Assembly: GCA_009103225.1 (NCBI GenBank)
Contig: RHPI01003642.1
Location: forward strand, 157,132 to 221,131
DNA length: 64,000 nucleotides
Direction of reading: 5' to 3'
Source of the DNA: Chlorokybus atmophyticus
Taxonomy: Eukaryota; Streptophyta; Chlorokybophyceae; Chlorokybales; Chlorokybaceae
Shown here: in pieces, positions 35,576 through 46,332 of the stretch
Layout: each line of letters begins with the position of its first letter
How positions within the stretch are numbered: position 1 is the stretch's first letter
Program-made: the position numbers and the translations under genes
The notes under the pieces: generated by a model
Told to the model about the DNA's origin: nothing
Seen by the model: the letters and a program-made list of their open reading frames with translations, nothing else
Databases searched by the model: none

Positions 35576-36149
35576 AAATACCGAGATGACCGCCGCTGTC
35601 CGGACATCCTGACCGAAAATGGCAGCGTCACGTGACAGGTTACGTGTAACCTTCGTAACGTTCAGTACGGAACCGTTTGTCCATCGGAAGTGAAGGCTTT
35701 GTTCCACTGAACAATATGCCGGGCAACGGAGTGCATTGAATCTTGCAGTGTTAGAGCGGAGCTCCTTTCTTGACTGGCGTTAATTTTCTATACATTACAA
35801 TTCTAATTTGAGTCAGTCATACAAGCACGCACTGGCCTGAGCCTGGTTTTGGCCCGGCCCAGGCTGGTCTGGTCTGGTCTGGTCTGGTTTAGGGATGCGG
35901 TGGTACTGGTCTGGTCTGGTGTAGGGATGCGGAGGTTGAGTCCAGCTTAGCTTGGTGGTGAGTGGTTGTGTTTGGCCTGACTGTTGGTCCTGATCTGGCC
36001 TGATCTCACTTTGATCTGGCCTGGTCCGGTTGTCTTAAGTCAGTGACTTGCAGAAACCAACATGCCGGATGAAAGTGTAGCCCAAGAACAGCAGATGAGG
36101 TGGTAGGTATTACGCAAGGTGAGGCATAGACACACAATACACAGCAGCG
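35576..36149. other. divergent intergenic region, SDR / CFAP97
   Basis: Holds promoters of both genes and a GGTCT-type short tandem repeat at 35863-35931. Around it the same CTGG/GGCCTG words recur to about 36030. Confidence 0.5.
35863..35931. repeat. short tandem repeat, (TCTGG)n with duplicated flank
   Basis: Four to five copies of the 5-mer TCTGG at 35863-35889 are followed by TTAGGGATGCGG. A second, shorter array (35909-35921) has the same GTAGGGATGCGG flank, so the block was duplicated. Confidence 0.8.
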
Positions 36150-37506
36150 ATGGGAGCGATGACGCAAGCCAGGAGGAGAGCGTGGGCCAGGCCGATGGGC
36201 ATGGATCGCACCAACGCGGACTTCCCGGTAAAGCACTTTGGTCTCTTTGTAGCGAGTCATGTGTGCTGCCATAAAGAAGTTGGTACAGAGCTAGTTAACA
36301 AACGTTCTTTGATGAATGCAGGTGCTGAACCGCTTAACCGAGTTCAAGCGGTTAGAGCTCGTACGGGTATGCAGTGAATGTTATCATATTTTCTTGTGAC
36401 AACAATGCTGTGCAAGTTAAGAGAGCGCACATATTCCCAGACCTTGACCTTACCGTTGTGATGCATACTCAGCATGCGCACGAGACATTGGTGATGAGGG
36501 CCCGCAAGGCGGGGACATCCCCGCCCTCGCGTCCGCCTCACCCGGCCCTGGACCTCACAGCTCCCGTTCGTTCCGCCCCCGCCCACTCCGCCCGGCCCCG
36601 CCACCTGATAAAAGGTGCGTGCCTGTACGTGCGTGGGTGAGATTGTGTGTTTGTGCATGTGCATCGTTGTATGTCAATGTTGATACAACGGTGACGCCAA
36701 TCACAAACAACTGCAGAGAGGTGTGCTGCAATTGATCGCGAGAATGCCATGCTGTTGACCAAGCTGGAGGAGATCGCCGTGCGCGCATCTACAGGTCGTA
36801 GTACCATGCAATTCAGGTGTGATGCAGTTCCCACACAGCATACAGACACTTGCGCCGACAACAATGACAACAACTTCTCCCGTTCGCCTTCCAGTCCCGG
36901 ACTTAGGTTGGACGCGCATCAGAGGCCGGTGATCGACAACGTGGCGCCGCTGCGGGTGCACACGGGAGCCGGCAGCAATAACGCTATCCTGAGGAGAGAG
37001 GAGCTGGAGCGCATCAACTGCGAGAACGTTACGTTGCTCAGACGCATCAAGCACGCGCACAACCACGACGCTATACCCACCGCGGCCGACACCATCCAAC
37101 AGGTGCAGTGGTAGAGGTTGTAGAGGTACCAGATATATTTCCCATCCTTGAGTGGCATTGAGATACAGCAGTCAAATGTAACGAAGCCCGTGCATCTGCA
37201 CAGGAGGCTTATCTAGCGAACATCTCACGCAACAACCGGTTGCTGCACGCCCTGAAGTTCGGAGCGGGCACTGCCAGGCAAGCCGATGCTGTGCATCCCA
37301 GCGTGTTGTCTCTTGAACATTTCAAGCAAGGCATCAATGGGTTTTTCTTGCATTCATTTTCTATTTGGCTTTCCAGTGCACCAGGCACGCCACGGCGGTC
37401 TCTGTCGGTAGAGGGCGGGGGAGGGAGTCCGCGGGTCATGCTGCACACGTCGAGGGCAAGGCTGCAGTCCTCCCCACGCGCGCAGACGGTCAGCGCCACA
37501 ACATAG
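36150..37506 (+). CDS. CFAP97: CFAP97-domain (KIAA1430/hemingway-like) ciliary protein
   Basis: Exons: 36150-36227, 36322-36366, 36473-36614, 36717-36794, 36846-37102, 37204-37277, 37377-37506; phases agree. The last intron uses a GC donor (CAG|GCAAGC); it is 99 nt with no stop, so retention also keeps the frame. Without retention the protein is about 267 residues. Diagnostic of the family are repeated (I/L)xRENxxLLxK(L/I) heptad-like motifs: IDRENAMLLTKLEEI, ERINCENVTLLRRIKHA, then EAYLANISRNNRLL. Animal CFAP97 and Drosophila hemingway work in cilium/flagellum assembly. This supports an alga with flagella at some life stage. The start ATG follows no in-frame upstream ATG, and boundaries of exon 3 are the least certain. 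Confidence 0.75.
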
Positions 37507-38146
37507 GCTTCTTGTCCTTGCACTCTGTGCCTGTTATTGCGCCATACTGCGTTGCTGCTCATATCAAGCTGCGTCTCTGTCATACTTACACACGAGGTGT
37601 ATCGTGTGCTGACAGGAGTCACCAAGGTTGGAAGCCAGGAAGCCTGGCAGGGAACCCAGTCCCGAAGGGGCGCTGCCTGCCATTACCTGAGGCTGTGTTG
37701 GGGCTGAAAGCGAGTAATGGAAATCCTTCCTTGCAAGCATGTGCTTGTGTAGTTATAGGCGAGCTTGTTGTACAAAATGTGCCGCAGCAACAGGCACAGT
37801 ACGCACTCCACCGGACGCTCCAGGGTGTCAATTGTACCAGCTTGGTGTCACTTCCGGCAGAGCACTGTGTTGCGATAGTTAACACAGGCCTACTATACAG
37901 CTATACCCGTGTTCAAGTACGCAATAGAACCTGCTGTAGTTCCACTCACCTCTTAAGGGCATTCGTAACCATCAGTTGCTGGTTACGACTACTACTTCAT
38001 GCACCTGTTGCAGCCCTACAGACTGTGTGGCACATCACAAATGCTTATGAAGCACTGAGTAAAGGTCAACCCAATCTCCAACTGTGCAACATGGCGGTGC
38101 GCATCAAAGGCAACTAGTTCCACACGCATTTTAAAAACACAAAGCA
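37507..38146. other. intergenic between convergent genes; long unexplained open frame
   Basis: A plus-strand frame stays open from 37365 to 38117 (250 codons), overlapping the last CFAP97 exon in another frame and covering this whole interval. No motif, signal peptide or exon structure supports it as a gene, and the two flanking genes need 3' UTRs here. Confidence 0.35.
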
Positions 38147-39313
38147 CTAGTAATTGAACTGCAGTTTTTGCCAAGTTTTCTCCAGATAAGATGGGAGTGG
38201 AGCAACAACTGTCAACAGCTTGCCTCGTCTGCTGGGTATTGGCAGTGCCAACTCTGCCACTAGCTGCGGTGCCAGTGTCACAGATCTGCAGTGCAAATGC
38301 AGCTGCTGCGCCGTGACACGCGGAGCACCCCCAGTTGCTTCGTACCCATACTTGAAGTCGCCAACAATGGGAGATGACAAGGCAGCTGCACAGTGCAACC
38401 GCAGCTGGTGCTTGCGGCCGGTGATTGGTGCCAGTTCCAGCCAGGTCAGGCCATTGGCAGCTGTACCCATGACTCGGTACTCCGTAATGGCTGACAGCGC
38501 ATCAGGATGGCCCACTTCGCAGAGCGTCATTCTCTCGAAGTTGCCTCGCGTGCGAGCTGGACGCACCAGATTCACAATCCTCCCTGCAGACCGAGGCGGC
38601 AGCTGTGTGGTCAATGCCCAATACCGTTTGGTGATGTTGGCAAAGTTTTGGCTGTCCTTCAGTGCCGACGATACGACCTTGGCAGCTTGCTTTGTTCTTG
38701 CTAGAAGTAAACAACCCGTCACTTCGCGATCGAGCCGATGCACAAGTCTGGGCGGTTCGTCACTGTCGAAGCAGAGCGCTGGATTCATCAGCCGATCCAA
38801 CGACTGCTGCACGCCTGTTCCCCCTTGCACGGCAAGTCCAGCAGGCTTGTTGATGACAAGGAGATCCTCAGACTTGAACAGCACCAACTCTTGCAACCAT
38901 GTTGCTGGAGGCAGTGTCTGCGACGCTTCGCTTTTGCGCACCTGTTGTTGCTGCACCAGTTCCAGCGTGGCTCTTGGAATGCATAGACAGGTGTTGGCAG
39001 ACAGAACTTCGTCTGCAGACACGCGCCTTGTGGTGGTTCCATCGAGCACACTCACTTGGCGGCGTCTGAACAGCCTTTGCAAAGTGCCAAAAGACAACAA
39101 TGGACAAGCTGACTTCAACAACCGGAACGCGGTCTGGTCTGCCTGCACATGCTCATGCTCGCCTTCTACACGAAGAGGTACATACCACGAAGTCAGAGCT
39201 TCTGACTCAGTTCCTAACAACGTTGATGCTTGAGAGCCAAAGCATGCAGCCAAGGTGTTGACTCTGCTCGAGCACGCCACTTGACGAACAGCTTGCAAGG
39301 CTGCACGCCTCAT
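38147..39313 (-). CDS. RluA-family RNA pseudouridine synthase, organelle-targeted
   Basis: A single uninterrupted exon of 388 residues, unusual among neighbours with 5-17 exons. The N-terminus MRRAALQAVRQV is basic and presequence-like. An S4-like segment (LLSFGTLQRLFRRRQVSV) precedes the RluA catalytic core: VINKPAGLAVQGG, then RLVHRLDREVTGCLLLAR with the catalytic Asp in HRLD, then KRYWAL, then ELAPITGRKHQLRLHCA and PIVGDFKYG. Plant relatives (mitochondrial/plastid RNA pseudouridine synthases 3 and 4) modify organellar rRNA or tRNA. Its ATG (39313-39311) lies 8 nt after the bL9 stop on the same strand, so it probably is the second cistron of a shared mRNA. A 337-codon plus-strand ORF over the same bases is an antisense shadow. 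Confidence 0.94.
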   Translation of the reverse strand: MRRAALQAVRQVACSSRVNTLAACFGSQASTLLGTESEALTSWYVPLRVEGEHEHVQADQTAFRLLKSACPLLSFGTLQRLFRRRQVSVLDGTTTRRVSADEVLSANTCLCIPRATLELVQQQQVRKSEASQTLPPATWLQELVLFKSEDLLVINKPAGLAVQGGTGVQQSLDRLMNPALCFDSDEPPRLVHRLDREVTGCLLLARTKQAAKVVSSALKDSQNFANITKRYWALTTQLPPRSAGRIVNLVRPARTRGNFERMTLCEVGHPDALSAITEYRVMGTAANGLTWLELAPITGRKHQLRLHCAAALSSPIVGDFKYGYEATGGAPRVTAQQLHLHCRSVTLAPQLVAELALPIPSRRGKLLTVVAPLPSYLEKTWQKLQFNY

Positions 39314-39321
39314 GACTGTGG
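39314..39321 (-). other. 8-nt spacer between bL9 stop and pseudouridine synthase start
   Basis: Reading on the minus strand: TGA (39324-39322), CCACAGTC, ATG (39313-39311). No space exists for a separate promoter or poly(A) site. Confidence 0.8.
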
Positions 39322-40797
39322 TCACAACTTCTTGGCCACGACCACATTCAGGGCGAGGTCGTCACCAAAGCCTGGCACGGTGAAGGGTATTGGGTAACTG
39401 CCTGTCTTTGCTATCGGCTCTGATATGTTGAGCAGCCGTGCATCCAACTTAACAAGTAGTTGTTGTTGAACCTGCACAGGCAGCAAACACCTCTTGTTCT
39501 TGCATACTGCGACAATGCTGCAATGCAGATGTTCTCATACACTGCACGATGACATACCGCTGTGACAATGTCGTCAGCACTGATAGGCTTGCGCAACTCC
39601 AAACTTCCTTCCTCAGCTGCTTTTGAGCAGAACCGCCTCAGTTTCTGCAAAGGATGCACAAACTCAGCTGCTTCTCATGAGGCAAGTGTACAAGTACTCG
39701 GATCATCTGAGAGCAGGCTATACCACGCTGCCAGTCGTCAAACGCAAAACAACTGCAGCAAGCTCGCGCTTTGCTTTCTGTTGCGCCTCATGTGCAAGCT
39801 GTGCTACTGTCTTCGCTACAGGCTGAGAAGTCTGCAGCCACAACCAGCGAAACGTTAATTGACTGCCTTAGCTAGCAAGCGTGTTCATAAGATATTGCCA
39901 CAGCGCCGAACCTTCAAGGCTGCTGCAGCTTGAAGGTTCTTCTCGGTACCCAAATTGACCACCCTACGTGGATACAAAAAGTTGCGTGCAAATCCAGGCG
40001 CGACCTTCACCACCTCACCCTTCTCACCCAGCTTCTTGAAGTCCTGCAATGAGCCAAGGTACTGCAGGTTAGCAGGCCGCACCAGGACAACTTCAATACG
40101 AGCTAGTCGTATACCTGCGTCAGTACGACCTTCAGCTGGGGATTTTCTCCAAAGCAGCGCACGTTGACTGCTGCTATACCTGGTATGAAGGTCGTAACGC
40201 CCTGCTCAACAACAACGTGGGCGTCAGTAAGTGCTGTGACACAATGCGCATGTATGTGCTTGAGCGCCTGCGTGGACGCGCTTACAATCACATCGTCTAC
40301 ATAATCAGTCTCCGCATCAACCAGAACGCAGCTTGGCATGGCTGAGAAGTAGTGTGTACAAGCCAGAGCTACAGCCAGAACTACAATGCTTCAGTAAATC
40401 ACAGCCAGGTTGTTAGGCGCCTGGCTGTCAGTTAGCAGTCACCACCATACCGTCTCGTATGGTCAGTCCTTTGCACGCTGTGTGACCTGCACCGAACATC
40501 ATGTGCGCACGGGCTACCTTAATACTGCTGCAAGTACGTTGCATGGTGCTCAATATCAGGATGCGAGCGGGTAAACTGACCACATGCAACGGGCTTACAG
40601 CCGCTGGCAGTTACCATGCATCGCTACATATACACGCACGAAAGCACACATAACGCAACTACATTGAATCTCAACGTTGGTGAAGCTGTTCAGCATGCTC
40701 TTCAGCAGTTTACCGAACAAAATACACTCCAAGCAGGCGCCGGCAGCAGTACCTGACGTCCCTTCCCGCCGAAGCCTTGCGCGACCTGCCGCCACAT
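39322..40797 (-). CDS. organellar ribosomal protein bL9
   Basis: Six exons: 40797-40753, 40201-40115, 40043-39912, 39822-39724, 39644-39558, 39471-39322; every junction is phase 0, giving 199 residues. The N-terminus MWRQVAQGFGGKGRQ is a plausible organelle presequence. The bL9 core follows: [32 protein letters not shown] (positions of the conserved LGxKGxVVxVxxGxARNxLxP signature). Then comes a helical linker (AHEAQQKAKREL), the C-terminal-domain motif CSKAAEEGSLELRKPISADDIVTA, and a last beta-rich segment ending VVVAKKL. bL9 is a large-subunit protein near the L1 stalk. I cannot decide between mitochondrion and plastid. The small exon 1 is inferred from phase and presequence character. Confidence 0.88.
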
Positions 40798-41320
40798 GTA
40801 GAGAGCTGCGTCTGTACAGGGTAAAGCACCTGTTGCGTTGTGCCTGCAGCGAGCCCCACAACGATGCCACCGCCAACGACACCGCCAGCACCGTCTCCGC
40901 CGCCACCAGCGGTTCAACGCAATTGTCAGGCAGCGCCATCATAGACTAGCTGGCGTCGCGCAGTGCGGTGTCCTAGCAGAACTGCACTGGCGGGCATCGC
41001 ACTGCGTCCATATTGCTGCTTCCCACCCAGCTGCTAAGTTTCAGCCAGCCTGACGCTTAGGCCAGGCCAGGCAGGCGGCGGCGTGAGCGGCTGCGGCAGG
41101 GCCGAGAGGCTGCCTGCGCTGAGGCATTGATCCACGTAGGAGTCTGTTCGGAAGCTTGCTGAAAACAGCGCGAAGGAGCTAGAACAGGAGGGCGTGATGA
41201 TGTTGCTGCCTGCTTGAGAGGGCTGCAGTGCGTTGCGTCCTGCGTGAATGTCGTCCGTCTTGGGTGAGCTGCGAGGTTGCACAAGACGTGTGTCTCTGAG
41301 AAGCACTGCTTTGGGCGACA
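40798..41320. other. divergent intergenic region, bL9 / importin-11
   Basis: GC-rich; contains short antiparallel open frames but nothing recognisable. Must hold both promoters. Confidence 0.4.
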
Positions 41321-44300
41321 ATGGGTCAAAACGAAGCATCCGGCGCAGCTGCTTTCACCCCTAACGACATTGGTCCCATCTTCAATCTGCTGCAGCAAGC
41401 GCTCAACCAGGATCAGCGAGTGCGCCAGCCTGCTTCAGAAGCCCTTGCATCATGCGAGGATCGTGCCGGCTTCTGCTCCTGCTTGCTGGTAGGTCGCAGT
41501 CTCGTTGATTCGCCTTTGTTTCACTGACATGCGCTATCTGGACGCATCCATAACAGCTGCGTTCCGGCATTAGTTGCGTTCGTGCCTCATGCATCCAAAA
41601 AGGGTTGGAATCGGTCTGTCACACCTCACATTGTGATCTGTTGACATGCATGTTGTCTGTGCTACCTGGCTGAAGCTTGAGAATGATATAGAGTGACCTT
41701 ACGTGCTGCGTCCCAGGAAATTGTGAGCCATGCGTCCACATCAAGCGACGAAAGCGCAAGGTGGCTGGCAGCCGTGCACTTGAAGAACTGCGTGATACGG
41801 CATTGGCGAATGCGCAGGGATGGCAGGTGTGTACAACTCAGCAGCTGGTTTGCGTGTAGGCAAGTGAGGCTGACTGCTTGTGTGTCGTCTTTCGATTCCT
41901 TTGCCTGCCCGTGTCAGTGGAATTGGCGAAGGTGAGAAAGCTCATCTTCGTTCCAAGTTGCTTGATGTGTTGGGAGATCGCAACAGCCAGGTAGTAAACA
42001 TAATGCTTACCATTGTCTAGTCATGTAGTCGTATGCATTGTTGTGCTTTGGTCACGCAATTGTTGTCGATCCATGCGCTATAACGCGACTCGCCTTGCAG
42101 ATTGCAGTGCAACTAGCAATAGTGGCCGCAAAGATTGCTCGATTTGACTTCCCACGTGATTGGTATGTAGCTCTACTCTGTTTTTCTATTGGTAGCCCCT
42201 GGCGTGACGTTGCAGGTTGTGCATCTTGCAAGAGGCCATGTGTGGTTGGTGGTTGAGTGCAACATTATGACACATGCGGACATATCATTTTGCTGTGCGT
42301 ATATGCCAGGCCACAGCTGTTTCCAACACTCCTCAGCAAGCTGCAATCACCAGATGTGTTGCTCACAACTCGCATATACCTGGCACTGCACCATATCCTC
42401 AAGGAGCTGGCGTCAAAGAGATTGATGGCTGATCAACGACACTTTGCCCAGGTGAGGTTCCACAAACTGCTGGCTTTGGTGTGAATATGCTGTAGTCGCA
42501 GGTAACTCACACAGGAAGTTGCAGATTGCTTTACAGCTTTTTGACTTGGTTTGGTCACACTGGTGTGCGGATACACAACGAGTTGTATCTGCACTGCCGG
42601 CCATATCACAAGCCTCCATGGAAAGCATTCCAAACGATGAGGCAGCTGCACTGTTGTTGGCATGTGAGCGATGGTTGCTGGCGCTAAAAGCTCTGCGGCG
42701 ACTGTTGCTTTTTGGATATGGTCAAGCGGATGGGCAAGCAGTGCAGGTACGTGCATGCCGCTAGGCTTGCACTAACATGTGCGTGCAACGCCCAGCATTG
42801 TTGACTTGATTCTGTCACAGTTGATGGGGCGTTTGTCAGCAATGGCAGCAGCATCCATCCCACAGGATGTACCACAAGTGGCAGTCACCGTTCCGGTCTT
42901 GCTGCAAGCACTACAGTCTCTGCTGCCATATTGTGAGTTAAGACTGCTGCTTGAAGAAGATATGACATTGTCTGTTGACCACGTGACCTACATGGACAGT
43001 CTGGCACGCACTTCAAAAACATGAGCATATGTGAGACAGCCTGCACTGGGCAGCCACTGACTTGCAATGCTTGACAGGGCGTTCCATGCAGCAGAGCCAG
43101 CATGCTCTGCGATGGGTTACAGAGCGTGGCAGCTTGAAGGTTATGAAGACTATGATTGACATACAGTTAACCCATCCCAGCTCATTTCGACATCAAGCCG
43201 TGATGCTGCCCGTGCTGGACTTCTGCTACAATCAGATGTGCAGTGCTGAAGACATTGGTGGACCTGCCGTATTTGAACGACTCCTGATACAGTGCATGGT
43301 GTTTATCCAAAACGTTGTAAAGTGCCCAATTTATCGGCCAGGCACAGAAGGTCCTGGTTTGTATGGAGATGTTGGGCCAGCAGGGCGAACCCCTGAGATG
43401 GAACAGCAGAAGCGACTGATTGCATCTGACGGGAAGTCAACCGTGGACGCCTTTCTCAACCAGGACCGCCTCATATCGCTATGCATCATCCTGGTAGAAA
43501 GGTGCGAAGCGTGTTGCACATGCATTCGTACTGGTGATTCGTCGGTGTTTCATCTAGCAATCAATGCGGTGATTGCGGTTTGTGAAATGTGAAAACAACT
43601 TAGGTACTTTACGCTCTCTGTTGCTGATCTAGAAGAGTGGGCTCAGCACCCAGAAGGGTTTCACCAAGAGCAAGACATCACGCACTGGAAGGACAGGCTT
43701 CGGCCATGTGCTGAAGCTTGTTTCTTGGTGTTGATGGAGAAGCACCGCGAGGTAATTGCCTGCATCTGCGTTCGTGTGTCCCTGTTCCTGTCCATGTAAC
43801 CCATGGGTATGCTGCGCAGGTTCTTGCTCCCGTCACCACCTCGCACTTGCAGCAAGCTGTTGCAGCCTGCCCACCCTCTCAAAGTGATGATGCACACACA
43901 TCTGGCCACATCTCTGCCGAGATGTTGCGGAAGGAAGCTTGGTACAATGCAGCGGGGATTGCCTCATCTGATCTCGCTGATGTCATTGACTTTGAAGCCT
44001 GGTACAAGAGTAGCCTTGCACTCGAGCTAGCCAACAGGCAACCCAACGGAAGGATATTGAGGAGGCGGGTAGCTTGGCTCCTGGGTTGCTGGGTCAGCAA
44101 GATCACGGAAAGTATACGGCAGTCGGTGTACGCGTCCCTGGTTAACCTCATTGCAGAAGATGATGCCGTCGTGCAGCTCGCAGCCGTCGCGTCATTGCGT
44201 GCTGTAATAGACGATTGGCACTTTTACGAGCAGTCGTTTTTACCATATGTTGAAACCTGCCTCGCCTACCTGTTTCGCATGCTGCACACTACCACCGAGT

Positions 44301-45940
44301 TTGACTCGCAGCTGCAAGTCTTCAACCTTGTCTCCCTGATTGTGGAGCGGCTTGCCGACAAGATAAGTCCCTACGCAGAAAAGATATTGGCGGCGATACC
44401 TGACGTTTGGCGTGAGTCGGAGGGACAAAGCCTGCTGCGCATTCAAGTCATCACCGCACTGCAGCGAGTGGTGTCTTCACTGGGCACTCAGTCACCCATG
44501 GCGTATCCCGTCTTGATGCCCATCCTGCAGCACAGCACCGATGTCAACCAGCCTGATGAGCTCAACCTGTTGGAGGACGGCATGCAGCTTTGGCAGGTCA
44601 CGCTACGACAAGCATCCTCGTTGACAGCAGACTTGATGGCTCTGTTTCCGCATCTTCCAGCAGCGATCGAGCGCAGTTTTGAGCACCTGCAAGTTGCCAT
44701 GCGCATCCTGGAAAGCTACATCCTGCTTGGTCGCTCAGAATTTCTTAACCAGCACGCACATGGAGTTGTTAACATTCTGGTGCATGTGGTGGGCAACGTC
44801 AAAGACAAAGGCATGGTTCTGACTTTGCCCATTATAGACACGCTCGTACAGTGCTTTCCTCAACAGGTCAGTCTGTAGCGCTATGTAAGCTGTCGCACTT
44901 GTCAAGGTATGACTAGCTCCTGTAAAAACCTTTTCAAGGTTATTCTTGAGCACTGGCCCAATGATCTGTTCATGGCAGTCACCACCGCTGCTGGAGCCAG
45001 TGCTTCACAAGCTGCTCAAGATGGTGTTGGATGGCTCACAATCTGAAGTCGTAGCTGCCGCGATCTGCTCAGTTTTGGCCAGAGTGTTGCTTCAGAACGC
45101 TGGTTTCTTCATGCAATTCATCCAATCCCATGCAGCAAGTGTCACGACGCAAGATGGCAAACTCTTGACTGCACAAACACTGCTGTTCCAGTTTCTCAGT
45201 ACCTCTCTTGAGAAGGTAAGTCATAGCTCGCAACTTAGTCTGGCAATATTTACATTCTTCACTACATTCAGATGGACTCCATGACCACCACGGCTAAGAG
45301 AAAACTCTGCGCCCTCGCCCTTTGTGTGTTGCTTCCCACACCTGATGCACAAATATTGGAGTACCTGGACCTGCTGCTCAGGTATGTTAGGCGGCTTGCG
45401 GTGTTCATGCGGGCGGCTTAGGGTTGCACGCTTTATAGAATCAGGGCCATTATTCTCCTGCTGTCAAATGCAGTGCGTGTACGAGCGTGTTGTGCGAGGT
45501 GGAGGGTGACAGACCAAACATGCAGAACGGGTAAGCCAGGATGTGCTTTTGTGGCTGTCAACCAGCAAGTGCTGCTTTTACTTACAACCGCCCTTTTCAG
45601 GTATGATTATTGGGTGACCCGAGTTGATACGGATGAGACAGACGCAAACCCTGCAGAAAGTGAGGTTGCACGCAGGCGTCAGGTGCGTTCAGCTCTATGT
45701 GTGCACTGTGCTGTGTATTCGTTGTTTTTGTTGCTGCTTGTGGCTGCGAAGCTCACTGCACCGCTGCAATCTCTCTCGCAGTTATTCAACTCGGACCCGA
45801 TCAACAACCTTCGCCTTGGTGCCGTTCTGAAGGAGAAGCTGAGTGCCTGCGCATCCGTGCATGGTGAAGCCTTTCAAGCAGCCATGTCCAGGGTGGATCC
45901 GGCCATACTTGGTCAGTTGCAGCAGTTCGTTGGGTCATGA
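41321..45940 (+). CDS. IPO11: importin-11 / Kap120 family karyopherin
   Basis: Fifteen exons: 41321-41488, 41717-41826, 41918-41990, 42101-42162, 42310-42451, 42519-42746, 42821-42932, 43078-43501, 43604-43751, 43820-44866, 44979-45215, 45272-45381, 45474-45530, 45601-45682, 45782-45940; phases agree, about 1,052 residues (human IPO11 is 975). The importin-beta N-terminal motif reads RWLAAVHLKNCVIRHW. Importin-11-specific stretches follow: ARFDFPRDWPQLFPTLL, EEWAQHPEGF, then DVIDFEAWYKSSL and RRRVAWLLGCWVS, then STDVNQPDELNLLEDGMQLW, then ARVLLQNAGFF, and the C-terminal FNSDPINNLRLG...VDPAILGQLQQF. It is a HEAT-repeat nuclear import receptor; animal IPO11 carries ribosomal proteins and UBE2E enzymes. 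Acceptors of exons 6, 7 and 11 were chosen by phase and homology and are the least certain. Exon 10 is unusually long (1,047 nt). Confidence 0.94.
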
Positions 45941-46332
45941 GCACAGCATGGTGGGTGTTGTTTAGCGCGCATTAGGGTTAGATTATCTGCGATTGCTGAT
46001 AGCGTGTGTGCATCGCCGCCTGACAGATTTGTGTTTGTAGCCGTGCACAATTGTGTGCCTGTACTATGTGGGAATTAGCACAGTTGAGCAAGGGTGTGAC
46101 TGTGGAACATGTCACTACTTGTTCTGAGCAGCATTTCAGTGAACATTGTGTTTCTTGGTGTAGTTGGCCGGGTGTGATGCAACAAGACATCACTCAACTA
46201 GTTGTTTGGGATCTGCTGCTATACTTATATCGTCTGGCTTGTCTAAGCACATGCATGGCAACTCCGCAATCACAACACGCACATAATACCATTTGACCCA
46301 GGCGGGCACACACAACGCCGATGAACGCCCTG
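45941..46332. other. intergenic between convergent importin-11 and EEP genes
   Basis: Nothing recognised; probably 3' UTRs. Confidence 0.5.

Noticed and set aside
38220-39233. 337-codon plus-strand open frame
   Set aside because: It lies wholly antisense to the pseudouridine synthase, whose catalytic motifs are unambiguous. The frame has no domain of its own.
40103-40339. bL9 start at 40339 on an acidic N-terminus (MPSCVLVDAETDY)
   Set aside because: An acidic start is unlike an organelle presequence; splicing from exon 40797-40753 gives a basic MWRQVAQGF start in phase.
44942-44978. Importin-11 exon starting at 44939 (VILEHWPNDLF)
   Set aside because: It leads out of frame with the conserved EPVLHKLLK segment; the acceptor at 44978 gives the phase and length expected from IPO11.
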